Shown: piece by piece, positions 15,847 through 22,423 of the stretch
Layout of the letters: every line of letters begins with the position of its first letter
Numbering within the stretch: position 1 is the first letter of the stretch
Source of the DNA: a virus
DNA length: 34,297 bases
IMG/VR virus record: IMGVR_UViG_3300047462_000691
Span: 1 to 34,297 of that record
Strand: one strand, 5' to 3'
The notes under the pieces: model-generated
What the model was told of the DNA's origin: nothing
Seen by the model: only the letters and a program-made list of their open reading frames with translations
Database searches by the model: none
Position numbers and translations under genes: made by a program

Positions 15847-17559
15847 TTAGACGTAGAAAAGTCCGTCTGCAAATGGTTCGCCGGTTTCTTCTGGTGCCAA
15901 CATGCACCTCGCCAAAGCGAGAATGGTAGCTATGACACCATCAATCTTGTTTTCAGGTTTCGCTTTATTCGGCTTGATGTTATCGTTGGTATCCACTCGG
16001 ACAATCACGTTGCTCGCCATCCAGAGCAAGATTGGGCAGTCATAGTGAAAGCGATTTGACAAGGTGAGCGCGTCGAGTTCCTTGGTAGGCTCAGACAGGT
16101 TGCCAACCGATTGCCCGATTTCGACAATGGGTGCGCCTTTTTCCATGAGCCTTTGCACAAGCTGGCGGGCTTCGTATGGATCAATGCCAATCTCTATAAG
16201 ATCGAAATTTCTCATGTCGGATAGCATTTCATCTTCGATCACTTTGAAATCTAAGATGTTGCCTTCTGTGGTTTTGATTCTACCTTCGCGTTCCCACCCC
16301 TTATAACTGGCGTTTCTGCCATCGATGACTGCGGCTTCCGGGAGGTAATAGGTCGGATATGCGTAGTAGTGGGTTTTGCCGTTTTGCTGTCTCGGAAAAA
16401 GTAGAACTTTGCAGGCAATATCACTTTTGGTACTTAAATCTATCCCCATATAGCAACGCTCGCCTTGCAGGTCTTCCAAGGTCGGCATGTCTTGGTCTCG
16501 GCATCTCTGCCAAGCTTCCATGTTCGCCCAAGCCAGCGAATTGCTCACCCACACGTCGAGGTGTTTGGTCAGGAACCCAGCTTGTTTTGCTGGCATGGTC
16601 ATGGCTTCGCGCGCTAATCCGGTGATGTAGTCGGCATCCACAGAGATGCCCCAATTGGGATTTGCCTTCTGCCATGTGTTTGGGTCTTGCCAATCGTCGC
16701 CTTCGTCGATGCCCCATATGCAGCCGAACACCGATTCGTCATCGGCGGCTTTATTCAGGATTTTGGTCAGGTAGTCGTGTTGTTCATAGCCAACCCCGCT
16801 GAAATCGAATCCAGCCGTGGTGATTGCCCAAATGATGGATTGCGGGCGCTTTCCGGCACCTGTGATCAAGACATCCCACACGTCGCGTTGTTTATGGGCA
16901 TGCACCTCATCGACAATTGCGCAATGGATATTCAATCCGTCGAGGCTCGAACCCTCAGCGGACAAGGCGGAGAATTTGCTATTGGTGCGTTGCACGGTGA
17001 TGGCGTGAGCCATGCAATCCACACCCAAGGCTCGCATGAGCTTCTGAGTAGCTGGGGAGCGTACCATGCCTTGTGCGTCATTAAAGACGATGCCGGCTTG
17101 CTGGCGTGTGGTAGCGGCGGAATATATCTCGGCTCCCCCCTCGCTATCCCCAGCCAGCATGTAGAGGGCAACCCCGGAAGCCAGACAGGATTTCCCGTTG
17201 CCTCTGGGCACTTCGATATAGACGCGTCTAAAGCGGCGTTTGCCTTCCCTATGCCCGCCAGAACTCAACCAGCCATACGCCTCGGCTATGATGAAAACCT
17301 GCCACGGCTCCAAATGGATCAGTTGCCCGGCAAGCTCGCCCTTGAGGTGGGGGAGGCGTTCAATGAAGGCACAAGCTCGATTGGCTGCCTCTCGGTCATA
17401 GCGGAACCTAAAGCCTGGTGTAGAAGCCCTCTGCCGGTCAGAAATCGACCGCTGGCAGGCTTTAATCACCCATTGGCAGGCTGGTATCCGCCCGTAGACC
17501 ACATCCTCTGCGTAGCCCTCAGATATGCCCGTGTAGTTGCGTATCAGGGCTTGAGCCAT
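15847..17559 (-). CDS. terL: Terminase large subunit
   Basis: 570 residues. The packaging motor and nuclease of HK97/P27-type phages. The ATPase has a Walker A VPRGNGKS (about 117-124), a Walker B CAIVDE (213-218), and a coupling-type ITTAGFD. The nuclease domain has MGIDLSTKSD with the probable metal ligand Asp373-374, and IEIGIDPYEA with Asp460. The C-terminus NKIDGVIATILALARCM is the typical end of this family. The ATG at 17559 lies inside the small terminase gene with a 16-base overlap, so translation is probably coupled. Nothing is missing from the active sites. Confidence 0.96.
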   Translation of the reverse strand: MAQALIRNYTGISEGYAEDVVYGRIPACQWVIKACQRSISDRQRASTPGFRFRYDREAANRACAFIERLPHLKGELAGQLIHLEPWQVFIIAEAYGWLSSGGHREGKRRFRRVYIEVPRGNGKSCLASGVALYMLAGDSEGGAEIYSAATTRQQAGIVFNDAQGMVRSPATQKLMRALGVDCMAHAITVQRTNSKFSALSAEGSSLDGLNIHCAIVDEVHAHKQRDVWDVLITGAGKRPQSIIWAITTAGFDFSGVGYEQHDYLTKILNKAADDESVFGCIWGIDEGDDWQDPNTWQKANPNWGISVDADYITGLAREAMTMPAKQAGFLTKHLDVWVSNSLAWANMEAWQRCRDQDMPTLEDLQGERCYMGIDLSTKSDIACKVLLFPRQQNGKTHYYAYPTYYLPEAAVIDGRNASYKGWEREGRIKTTEGNILDFKVIEDEMLSDMRNFDLIEIGIDPYEARQLVQRLMEKGAPIVEIGQSVGNLSEPTKELDALTLSNRFHYDCPILLWMASNVIVRVDTNDNIKPNKAKPENKIDGVIATILALARCMLAPEETGEPFADGLFYV

Positions 17560-18014
17560 AGGCGGAATTCTTCGGGGTCTTCGGCTTTAGGCGGGGCACT
17601 GACCTTGGAGCGGTCAGCCGGGGTTAGCCCGCATTTCGCAAGCAGGGTCAGGTATTGCTTCCGCAGGTCGGAGATAATGGCGACCTCGGGGAATACGCGG
17701 ATGACAGGTGCGCCCCTGTCAGTCTTGGCGACCTCGAACAGAGATTTGCGGGCTTTCAGGCTGGCTTCGGCTTCGCGCAGATCGGCATAGGTGGAGGCGA
17801 CCAATTCGAGGATTGGTGCATCAACCACGGTGCAGAGGTTCATTTCGTCGAGTAGCTGCGCGGTAGTCGCAAAGGCTGCCTTGCCAACCGGGCTCAGGTG
17901 CTTGGGGGCTACCGGGATGCCACGGGTCGGTTGTGGTTCATTCGGATTTTCGCGGGAAGGTCTGAGGGTGCCCTGAAGCTGCTTAAGCGCGGTTGGCTTC
18001 TTAGGATTTGTCAT
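17544..18014 (-). CDS. terS: Terminase small subunit (P27 family)
   Basis: 156 residues. It has the P27-family start KPTALKQLQGTLRPSRENPNEPQPTRGIPVAPKHLSPVGKAAF, then a helical body and VFPEVAIISDLRKQYLTLLAKCGLTPADRSKV (about 107-138), the conserved end of this family. It recognises the packaging site and recruits the large subunit. It overlaps the large subunit gene, and its start at 18014 lies inside the end of a 37-residue Lys/Pro-rich ORF. Confidence 0.9.
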   Translation of the reverse strand: MTNPKKPTALKQLQGTLRPSRENPNEPQPTRGIPVAPKHLSPVGKAAFATTAQLLDEMNLCTVVDAPILELVASTYADLREAEASLKARKSLFEVAKTDRGAPVIRVFPEVAIISDLRKQYLTLLAKCGLTPADRSKVSAPPKAEDPEEFRLWLKP

Positions 18015-18114
18015 TTTTGATCACGCGAGCTTTCACCTTCGCTTTCGGCTTAGGTGCAGTTTTCGGTTTTGCCTTTGGTAAGGGCGGCAATCCTGTCTGA
18101 CTGAAATTATCCAA
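18001..18114 (-). CDS. Small Lys/Pro/Ala-rich protein overlapping terS
   Basis: 37 residues from a TTG start: MDNFSQTGLPPLPKAK followed by KPKTAPKPKAKVKARV and a short basic end. AGGA lies 8 bases upstream of the TTG. Its stop lies 11 codons into terS-overlapping sequence, at 18001-18003, so the two are likely to be co-translated. Composition suggests a nucleic-acid-binding or disordered peptide. It could be an unrecognised packaging accessory or a non-coding stretch; the Shine-Dalgarno sequence and overlap argue for translation. Confidence 0.45.
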   Translation of the reverse strand: MDNFSQTGLPPLPKAKPKTAPKPKAKVKARVIKNDKS

Positions 18115-18311
18115 GACGAAAATCCTAATTTGTTTTTGTTATTTAGGATTCGGCTTGGGGTATTGGGGTCAGGCAACTGGATTTACCGAAAATTCGTGTA
18201 GGTGCGATTGGTGGCAGTCCCAGACTCATACTTTTCGGACACCCCCATAGGTTGTAGTCTTGGTCTGCAACGGTTGGATGGTTGCAATTGGTTTTGTCTT
18301 GTTGAGTTATG
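18115..18311 (-). other. Gap between HNH gene and terminase genes, possible cos region
   Basis: About 197 bases without a convincing gene. Very short ORFs occur, for example 28 residues from ATG 18229 ending in a TAAATA box at 18140-18145. In HK97-like phages with an HNH gene next to P27 terminase, the cohesive-end site usually lies around here. I see no diagnostic symmetry other than a run of C's at 18241-18246. A second TAAATA box at 18313-18318 overlaps the HNH stop. Confidence 0.35.
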
Positions 18312-18653
18312 TTATTTATGCATAGCTCGACGCGTATGATTCTGTGCGAGCTTTCCCTCTTGCTGGCGTTTGATTGCATGGCATCTCACACACAATGATT
18401 GCACATTGGTTGTGTCATACATGCGTTCTGGTGCGTCTTTGACCGGCACAATATGATCAAGCTCTTTGGCTTCACATATGAAACCATCAGCCATGCACTG
18501 CACACACAATGGATTGTCTCGCATCCATAGATTGCGAAACTTCCGCCATTGGTGATTGTAAACACCATTGGTATAGGCGTTGTGTTGCTTGATGGCTCGC
18601 TGCTTACGCTCTTGCGTGCCCGGAGCCACATGGCGAGGTGGTGCAATCGGCAT
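18312..18653 (-). CDS. HNH endonuclease
   Basis: 113 residues. The HNH fold is plain: LCVQCMADG (first zinc knuckle), ELDHIVPVKD with the DH catalytic pair (His92 region), and NVQSLCVRCHAIKRQQEG (second knuckle plus catalytic/metal His). Such small HNH proteins beside P27 terminases are needed with the terminase for cos cleavage in HK97-type phages. The start ATG at 18653 overlaps the upstream stop as TGATG. Confidence 0.9.
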   Translation of the reverse strand: MPIAPPRHVAPGTQERKQRAIKQHNAYTNGVYNHQWRKFRNLWMRDNPLCVQCMADGFICEAKELDHIVPVKDAPERMYDTTNVQSLCVRCHAIKRQQEGKLAQNHTRRAMHK

Positions 18654-18967
18654 CAGAGTTCTTCGTCTTCAACCACATTCTCGACATCAAGCTTGTCGGA
18701 ACTCCAACTCCAGATTTCCTTTGATACAGGCAAAACGCTATTATCGACGCTATAAGAGCAATGGTCGGTGTCATATTTGCCAAACGTGATTTCTCGAAAA
18801 ACGAAAGAAAATATCCTACAAACCAGTTTTGCCCATGGATGACCGGCTGCACGGGCTCTGGCTATGCGGGCTGACAGGGTTTCGTCTGGATCACCGAGCA
18901 ACAGCGTATTGGCAGCGTGGTCGAGCATCACTGCGAGATTGATGAGAAACTGAGGTAATACGTTCAT
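18653..18967 (-). CDS. Small phage protein with LLGDPDETLSAR motif, role unknown
   Basis: 104 residues. The N-terminal half (FLINLAVMLDHAANTLLLGDPDETLSARIARARAAGHPWAKLVCRIF) resembles short proteins I have seen in many phages between lysis and packaging genes, where a DPDETLSxR motif is conserved. No function is established in my knowledge. The C-terminal half is acidic. It is first in the head-to-tail operon. The start ATG at 18967 has a TAAATA box 5 bases upstream and no Shine-Dalgarno sequence. It is divergent from the plus-strand gene at 18995. Confidence 0.72.
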   Translation of the reverse strand: MNVLPQFLINLAVMLDHAANTLLLGDPDETLSARIARARAAGHPWAKLVCRIFSFVFREITFGKYDTDHCSYSVDNSVLPVSKEIWSWSSDKLDVENVVEDEEL

Positions 18968-18972
18968 TTTCG

Positions 18973-18989
18973 TATTTATGGCTTAAATA
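18973..18989. promoter_or_regulatory. Back-to-back TAAATA boxes in a 27-base divergent gap
   Basis: TATTTA (18973-18978) serves the minus gene at 18967 and TAAATA (18984-18989) the plus gene at 18995. They form an inverted pair with a 5-base spacer. Each box is exactly 5 bases from its ATG. Two genes with their backs this close leave no room for ordinary promoters inside the gap. Confidence 0.6.
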
Positions 18990-18994
18990 ATTTT

Positions 18995-19261
18995 ATGAAA
19001 ATGCGCTGCCGAACATATTGGGATAGACCTTTGCCATCTCCATTTTTAGAACGTGAACAGCGTTTCGTTGTGATCGCCGCAGAATTTCAATCACATTTGC
19101 CTCTGGCGTTCGAGGTCGGCATCATCATCGAACGCTTAGGCATCGATTGCGTGGCTGCTATGATTGACCCGATATCAGAGGACATTCATCTTGTGGTCGA
19201 GACTGCGAAGGATGCAGTAGCTTTGAAACTCGCCTTTGGTCGATACTGCATCTATCATTAG
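18995..19261 (+). CDS. Plus-strand small protein of unknown function
   Basis: 88 residues (MKMRCRTYWDRPLPSPFLER, then a mixed alpha/beta-looking body VVIAAEFQSHLPLAFEVGII and HLVVETAKDAVALKLAFGRY). I do not recognise a family. It runs opposite to the head operon. The start at 18995 is supported by a TAAATA box 5 bases upstream; a second ATG lies two codons later. Together with 19335-19508 it forms a two-gene plus-strand island inside a minus-strand genome. Coding is supported by the box, the full use of the space and the absence of a minus-strand gene opposite. Confidence 0.55.
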   Translation: MKMRCRTYWDRPLPSPFLEREQRFVVIAAEFQSHLPLAFEVGIIIERLGIDCVAAMIDPISEDIHLVVETAKDAVALKLAFGRYCIYH

Positions 19262-19272
19262 TCAAATTGCTG

Positions 19273-19302
19273 TTGACGAATTGTAAATTGTGATTCTAAT
19301 AT
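19273..19302 (+). promoter_or_regulatory. Sigma70-like promoter for the 57-residue gene
   Basis: TTGACG (19273-19278), an 18-base spacer, then TAATAT (19297-19302), about 30 bases before ATG 19335. It is the best conventional promoter match noticed in the window. Confidence 0.55.
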
Positions 19303-19334
19303 GCTTTTAACGAAACGCAGCGGAGCTTAGTTAG

Positions 19335-19508
19335 ATGAACACTCGCACGCATGTCATTAACGGCATGAAGTTCCGCGAAACCTATTCGTCTCGCGGGCAA
19401 ATTATTCACTATGTCAACGGTAAGCGTGTCGCTTGGACGGCTTACATTAAAGCGATGGGCGAAGCCAAAGAGGCAAAGAAATCCGGCGAAAAAGAAAAGG
19501 GAGCTTAG
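19335..19508 (+). CDS. Small basic protein with own promoter and terminator (moron-like)
   Basis: 57 residues: MNTRTHVINGMKFRETYSSR, a short hydrophobic middle (IIHYVNGKRVAWTAYIKAMG), then a Lys/Glu-rich end. Unknown family. GGAG lies 10 bases before ATG 19335. The gene is framed by a sigma70-like promoter at 19273-19302 and a terminator at 19497-19522 that overlaps its stop. It is also flanked by a 10-base direct repeat GGAGCTTAGT (19322-19331 and 19500-19509). Independent transcription against the surrounding operon is the hallmark of a moron, possibly expressed from the prophage. Function cannot be guessed. Confidence 0.7.
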   Translation: MNTRTHVINGMKFRETYSSRGQIIHYVNGKRVAWTAYIKAMGEAKEAKKSGEKEKGA

Positions 19509-19522
19509 TGGCTCCCTTTTTT
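19497..19522. terminator. Bidirectional terminator between moron and fibre genes
   Basis: Perfect 8-base stem AAGGGAGC/GCTCCCTT with a 6-base loop, followed by T's on the plus strand and preceded by A's (T's on the minus strand). It ends the plus gene at 19508 and the minus fibre gene at 19525. Confidence 0.85.
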
Positions 19523-19524
19523 CA

Positions 19525-20718
19525 TTAGTATGATCCGCCATCCACAACACCCGACACTATGCCAAGAGAGCCTAAATCGGTCAGGGCTACGGAATTCGTG
19601 ATCAATCCTTTAGTGTTTACGGTGAGCCCGTAGAACGTTCCTGCTGTGGCTCCAGAGGTCGCAAGGCTGAGTGATACCGTGTTGCTGGTCGAGGTGCCTG
19701 ACACGTCCCCAGATACGACAAGGGGGCTCGCTATGGCGCCCGAAACGTCGGAAACTGAAAGCGTGATGGCTCCAGTTCTGCCGCTAACGCTAACCACCTC
19801 CGAACTGATGCCGTCCAGCTTTTGCCATGTGCTTGTCCCAAAGATAGCCCAGTCGCCAGCATTCCATGAGTTCAAGCCGTCGAGCGAGGTGCTTCCCGCT
19901 GTCGCAACCACGTAATAGTGCCCGGTTATCCCTGTGCCGCTCGCCAAGCTCGGTGAGTTCGTGCTGGCGTTCCATGTGCCTTGGTAGCTGACAGCACCAA
20001 CCAAGCTGGACGGAATTTGACCTGTAGTAAGGTGTCCGGTTCCGTCGAGGGTTGCCACGCCATTGGCTGCCCCAAGGGTGCTGGTGCTGATTGGCGTATA
20101 GCCCAAGGCGTTGCTGATGTCCGTGTTGGCAAGCACCACAGCGCCTGTCTTGCCTGCTACTGAGCTTACTGGATACACGATAGCTGTCGTGCTTACTGAG
20201 GTAATTCGTCCTTTTGCGTCCACCGTGATATTCGGCACAGCGGTGCCGGTTGAACCGTAGGTGCCAGGTGATGAATTTACCGTGGCAAGCGTAAGCACCA
20301 CACTATTGGCACTCTCAACTCCGCTCACATCGCCTGACGCTGTGAAGTTGCCGGAGCTACCGCCAACGTTCGAGCCCGCGACTACGCGCCCATATTGATC
20401 AACACTAACTGTATTGTAGGTGCCCGCTGTGACTCCGGAGTTTGCCAACACAGTCGATATGCTGATGCTGCTGTTGCCTTGAAAAGTTGAACTTCCGGTC
20501 AGGGCTCCGGACAGTGATATCGTGACGGGATTCGTCAGCGCGTTCGCCGTGGCAGGAATTCCACCTAAAATGACAATCGAGTTGGCGCCCGCCACCGACT
20601 TTTGAAAGCTCAACGTGCCATCGTAAACATTTAAATAAAGCAAGCCACTAACCGCGGAATTTGCGCTGGGATAATTGCCGGGGGTGGAAGTGCGGTGTTG
20701 GAGGACTGAAAATGACAT
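19525..20718 (-). CDS. Tail-fibre-like protein with repeated shaft motifs
   Basis: 397 residues. The first 95 residues (MSFSVLQHRTSTPGNYPSAN, then GIPATANALTNPVTISLSG) are related to the two plus-strand fibre proteins. Three shaft repeats follow in the form GTY..ttVd.kGRv (TAGTYNTVSVDQYGRVVAG, about 118-125 for VDQYGRVV; TVDAKGRITS; LTVNTKGLITN). A VSGRTGAITLSVSDVSG segment lies near the end. It ends abruptly in VVDGGSY without an obvious receptor-binding domain. It is probably a virion fibre or a fibre anchor. ATG 20718 is preceded by CCTAAATG and a hairpin. It lies away from the baseplate genes, which is unusual. Confidence 0.75.
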   Translation of the reverse strand: MSFSVLQHRTSTPGNYPSANSAVSGLLYLNVYDGTLSFQKSVAGANSIVILGGIPATANALTNPVTISLSGALTGSSTFQGNSSISISTVLANSGVTAGTYNTVSVDQYGRVVAGSNVGGSSGNFTASGDVSGVESANSVVLTLATVNSSPGTYGSTGTAVPNITVDAKGRITSVSTTAIVYPVSSVAGKTGAVVLANTDISNALGYTPISTSTLGAANGVATLDGTGHLTTGQIPSSLVGAVSYQGTWNASTNSPSLASGTGITGHYYVVATAGSTSLDGLNSWNAGDWAIFGTSTWQKLDGISSEVVSVSGRTGAITLSVSDVSGAIASPLVVSGDVSGTSTSNTVSLSLATSGATAGTFYGLTVNTKGLITNSVALTDLGSLGIVSGVVDGGSY

Positions 20719-20724
20719 TTAGGG

Positions 20725-20747
20725 ATACCAAACTGAGTGTTTGGTAT
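20725..20747. repeat. Perfect 9-base inverted repeat upstream of the fibre gene
   Basis: Arms ATACCAAAC (20725-20733) and GTTTGGTAT (20739-20747) with a 5-base loop, ending in a TAAATA box on the minus strand (20745-20750). It lies 7 bases before ATG 20718. It may be a leader hairpin, a weak terminator for the 113-residue gene, or an operator. Confidence 0.55.
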
Positions 20748-20766
20748 TTAGGCTACTGGGTCGGTT

Positions 20767-21108
20767 TTATAGCCATGTCATTTTGAACAAGGCGGCATCT
20801 TGTTTATTCGCGAAAGTGAACGTGATTGGGACGTGGTGTTCAGGAATGCCGAAATCCCAGCCCATCGAGAATGCGTTTAGCTTCCAGTCTGCGACCTCTT
20901 CGCAGGTCGGATGCTCGACAGGTGCGGATAAATTTTCGCATACCCATGTTTGCACTTCATCATTAAATCGCAAGAAATTTGGAGCACGATAAAATATTTT
21001 GTATGCGCCCGTGCGGTGGTTTCCATGTTTTTGCCAATCAAAATCCAAGTTTTCGGTGATTAGAAAGGCAGACTGAAGGAATGGTAAAAACGGTTCTATT
21101 TGTTTCAT
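20767..21108 (-). CDS. Unknown 113-residue protein
   Basis: The ORF is open to 21198. I prefer ATG 21108 because it overlaps the stop of the 43-residue membrane protein gene as TAATG. The product starts MKQIEPFLPFLQSAFLITEN and contains NHRTGAYKIFYRAPNFLRF, HPTCEEVADWKLNAF and a beta-looking C-terminus (HHVPITFTFANKQDAALF). I do not recognise the family. Context (last of a run of coupled small genes) suggests an accessory or lysis-related role, but nothing in the sequence proves it. Confidence 0.55.
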   Translation of the reverse strand: MKQIEPFLPFLQSAFLITENLDFDWQKHGNHRTGAYKIFYRAPNFLRFNDEVQTWVCENLSAPVEHPTCEEVADWKLNAFSMGWDFGIPEHHVPITFTFANKQDAALFKMTWL

Positions 21109-21239
21109 TAGAGGTGCGCCAATACGCGGGATGCCATATCTATAACCACAACCAATGCGGCGACTGGCACCACGATAGACACGACGCATGAAACGCACAT
21201 CGCGACACGTATGAGGGTATCGGTTAAATCTTTAATCAT
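21108..21239 (-). CDS. Small single-span membrane protein (holin-like candidate)
   Basis: 43 residues not obvious from longer ORFs: MIKDLTDTLIRVAMCVSCVV followed by SIVVPVAALVVVIDMASRV. Residues about 11-34 are a single hydrophobic segment. AGGAG lies 9 bases before ATG 21239, one of the better Shine-Dalgarno sequences in the window. The start overlaps the stop region of the 41-residue gene, and its own stop overlaps the next start as TAATG. It could be a holin, another lysis protein or an inner-membrane moron; size and one span are the only evidence. Confidence 0.6.
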   Translation of the reverse strand: MIKDLTDTLIRVAMCVSCVVSIVVPVAALVVVIDMASRVLAHL

Positions 21240-21357
21240 TTGGGTGGGCTCCTATGCGTTCGAGATATTCCCAAGCCAGAGCGTCCCGCGAATAGAGTTC
21301 GATCAAATCCATAGCCTCTGTGAAAACTGAATCTATTATTTGTTGAAGTTGGCTCAT
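21232..21357 (-). CDS. Small 41-residue protein, coupled to neighbours
   Basis: 41 residues: MSQLQQIIDSVFTEAMDLIE followed by an aromatic, charged helix (WEYLERIG). Its ATG at 21357 overlaps the upstream stop by ATGA. Its last codons contain the start of the membrane protein gene (AATGATTAA). Predicted to be helical. Family unknown. The tight overlaps on both sides are the main support for translation. Confidence 0.55.
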   Translation of the reverse strand: MSQLQQIIDSVFTEAMDLIELYSRDALAWEYLERIGAHPND

Positions 21358-21770
21358 CGCTCATCCCCTTGCGTCAAAGCGCAGGTCATCAGCAATTGCT
21401 CGACCAAGTTTCTAACAGTGGGATTGGTGGAGCGCGTTGCATTCAGGATGGTAAGGAGCTTCACCGGGTCTGGAATCTGCGAGGCGTGGCAATTTTCCAA
21501 CGCGAAACAGATCTGATATTCCCATTGCCTATTTGGCTCGTATGTCAATTGTCCGATTTGGAATTCTGGTGAGGTATGCGAGGGCGGCACACGCTGAGGC
21601 AATGGGATTTGTGCAGCCTGTTGCATGGGCGGTGGCAGAACCGCACCAGTCAGGAACGCGGCATATGAGTTCATGATTGTGTTATGCAGGTCGGCTGGGG
21701 TGATAGTTCCGTCAACCACGCCTTCCAACGTCGCATCTGAAAGCATAATCTGACTTGTTAGATTTGTCAT
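21354..21770 (-). CDS. Unknown 138-residue protein
   Basis: Starts MTNLTSQIMLSDATLEGVVD and has a Pro-rich middle (VLPPPMQQAAQIPLPQRVPP). A C-terminal helical part follows (IPDPVKLLTILNATRSTNPTVRNLVEQLLMTCALTQ). ATG 21770 has AGGA 11 bases upstream. The leader contains a TAAATA box (21805-21810) beside an inverted repeat, 34 bases before the start. Unrecognised. It heads a chain of four coupled small genes to 20767. Confidence 0.6.
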   Translation of the reverse strand: MTNLTSQIMLSDATLEGVVDGTITPADLHNTIMNSYAAFLTGAVLPPPMQQAAQIPLPQRVPPSHTSPEFQIGQLTYEPNRQWEYQICFALENCHASQIPDPVKLLTILNATRSTNPTVRNLVEQLLMTCALTQGDER

Positions 21771-21810
21771 AAAAGTGTTTCCTAAAATGTATATTGTATG
21801 TTAATATTTA

Positions 21811-21852
21811 GCATAATTTACAGAGTAAATCTATATATTTGTTAAATTATGC
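21811..21852. repeat. Perfect 10-base inverted repeat, AT-rich loop
   Basis: Arms GCATAATTTA (21811-21820) and TAAATTATGC (21843-21852) around a 22-base AT-rich loop. The distal arm covers the stop codon of the 193-residue gene. It is not GC-rich enough for a strong terminator, so operator or weak terminator are both possible. Confidence 0.5.
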
Positions 21853-22423
21853 CTTTAGATTTGCGATTGGCAATCATCCTATCGAGTTGAATTTGTGTCT
21901 GTCGTTCGTGTGGGTTCATCCGGCTATAGCGGGTGAAAGGCTCAGGTTCTTTACTTAACCAAATGTCGCCATGGGCGAGATGAAACACCATTTCGTCAGT
22001 TTCATTTAACATCCTAAGAAACAAGGCTGTTTGAACACGCTGGGCAGCGCCAATAACATATTTGTCGCTGGTTTCCTGCCAGCCTCTCGGAATGACATCC
22101 CGACACCATTTTTTCATTTCTGACATGCGGGCTTTTTCCAAATGAAAAAATTGCCGGTCTCGTCTCGACCACCCAGCAGCCGTTTTTAAGCTCGAATGAA
22201 ACGTGATATATGGCTTTACCTCGCCGTTTGGATCAAGATATCCAGCATCAGAGATAACCGTGTATGTGCCTGTGTAGCCGGCTTTATCAAGCAAATACGC
22301 TGGATAAAACTCAACGCGGCTATTTGTATCAATTTCATACTCGCAATTTGTCATCATACATTTGACACGTCCGAGTTGGTGTATCCGTGTTTCGGCGTCT
22401 ATGTTCATAATTTTGTCTTTCAA
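21842..22423 (-). CDS. Unknown 193-residue protein, replication-module neighbour
   Basis: The ORF starts with TTG 22423 in a TTGA overlap with the primase stop; an in-frame ATG at 22408 is the alternative. Notable parts: RVKCMMTNCEYEID (a possible small Cys pair), a mixed beta region (EFYPAYLLDKAGYTGTYTVI), and a charged helical C-terminus ending HERQTQIQLDRMIANRKSKG. I do not recognise the family. Downstream placement after the primase suggests a DNA-metabolism or regulatory role, but this is inference. Confidence 0.6.
   Translation of the reverse strand: MKDKIMNIDAETRIHQLGRVKCMMTNCEYEIDTNSRVEFYPAYLLDKAGYTGTYTVISDAGYLDPNGEVKPYITFHSSLKTAAGWSRRDRQFFHLEKARMSEMKKWCRDVIPRGWQETSDKYVIGAAQRVQTALFLRMLNETDEMVFHLAHGDIWLSKEPEPFTRYSRMNPHERQTQIQLDRMIANRKSKGII

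Noticed and set aside
16687-17790. Plus-strand ORF of 367 codons
   Set aside because: It is antisense to the large and small terminase genes, with no recognisable product and no promoter or RBS; a shadow of terL codon usage.
18143-18379. Minus-strand ORF of 78 codons between HNH and terminase genes
   Set aside because: First part overlaps the HNH gene in another frame; no RBS. A shorter 28-codon version from 18229 remains possible but unsupported.
20630-20637. TAAATA inside the minus-strand fibre gene, plus orientation
   Set aside because: No start codon follows at the expected distance; treated as a chance match.
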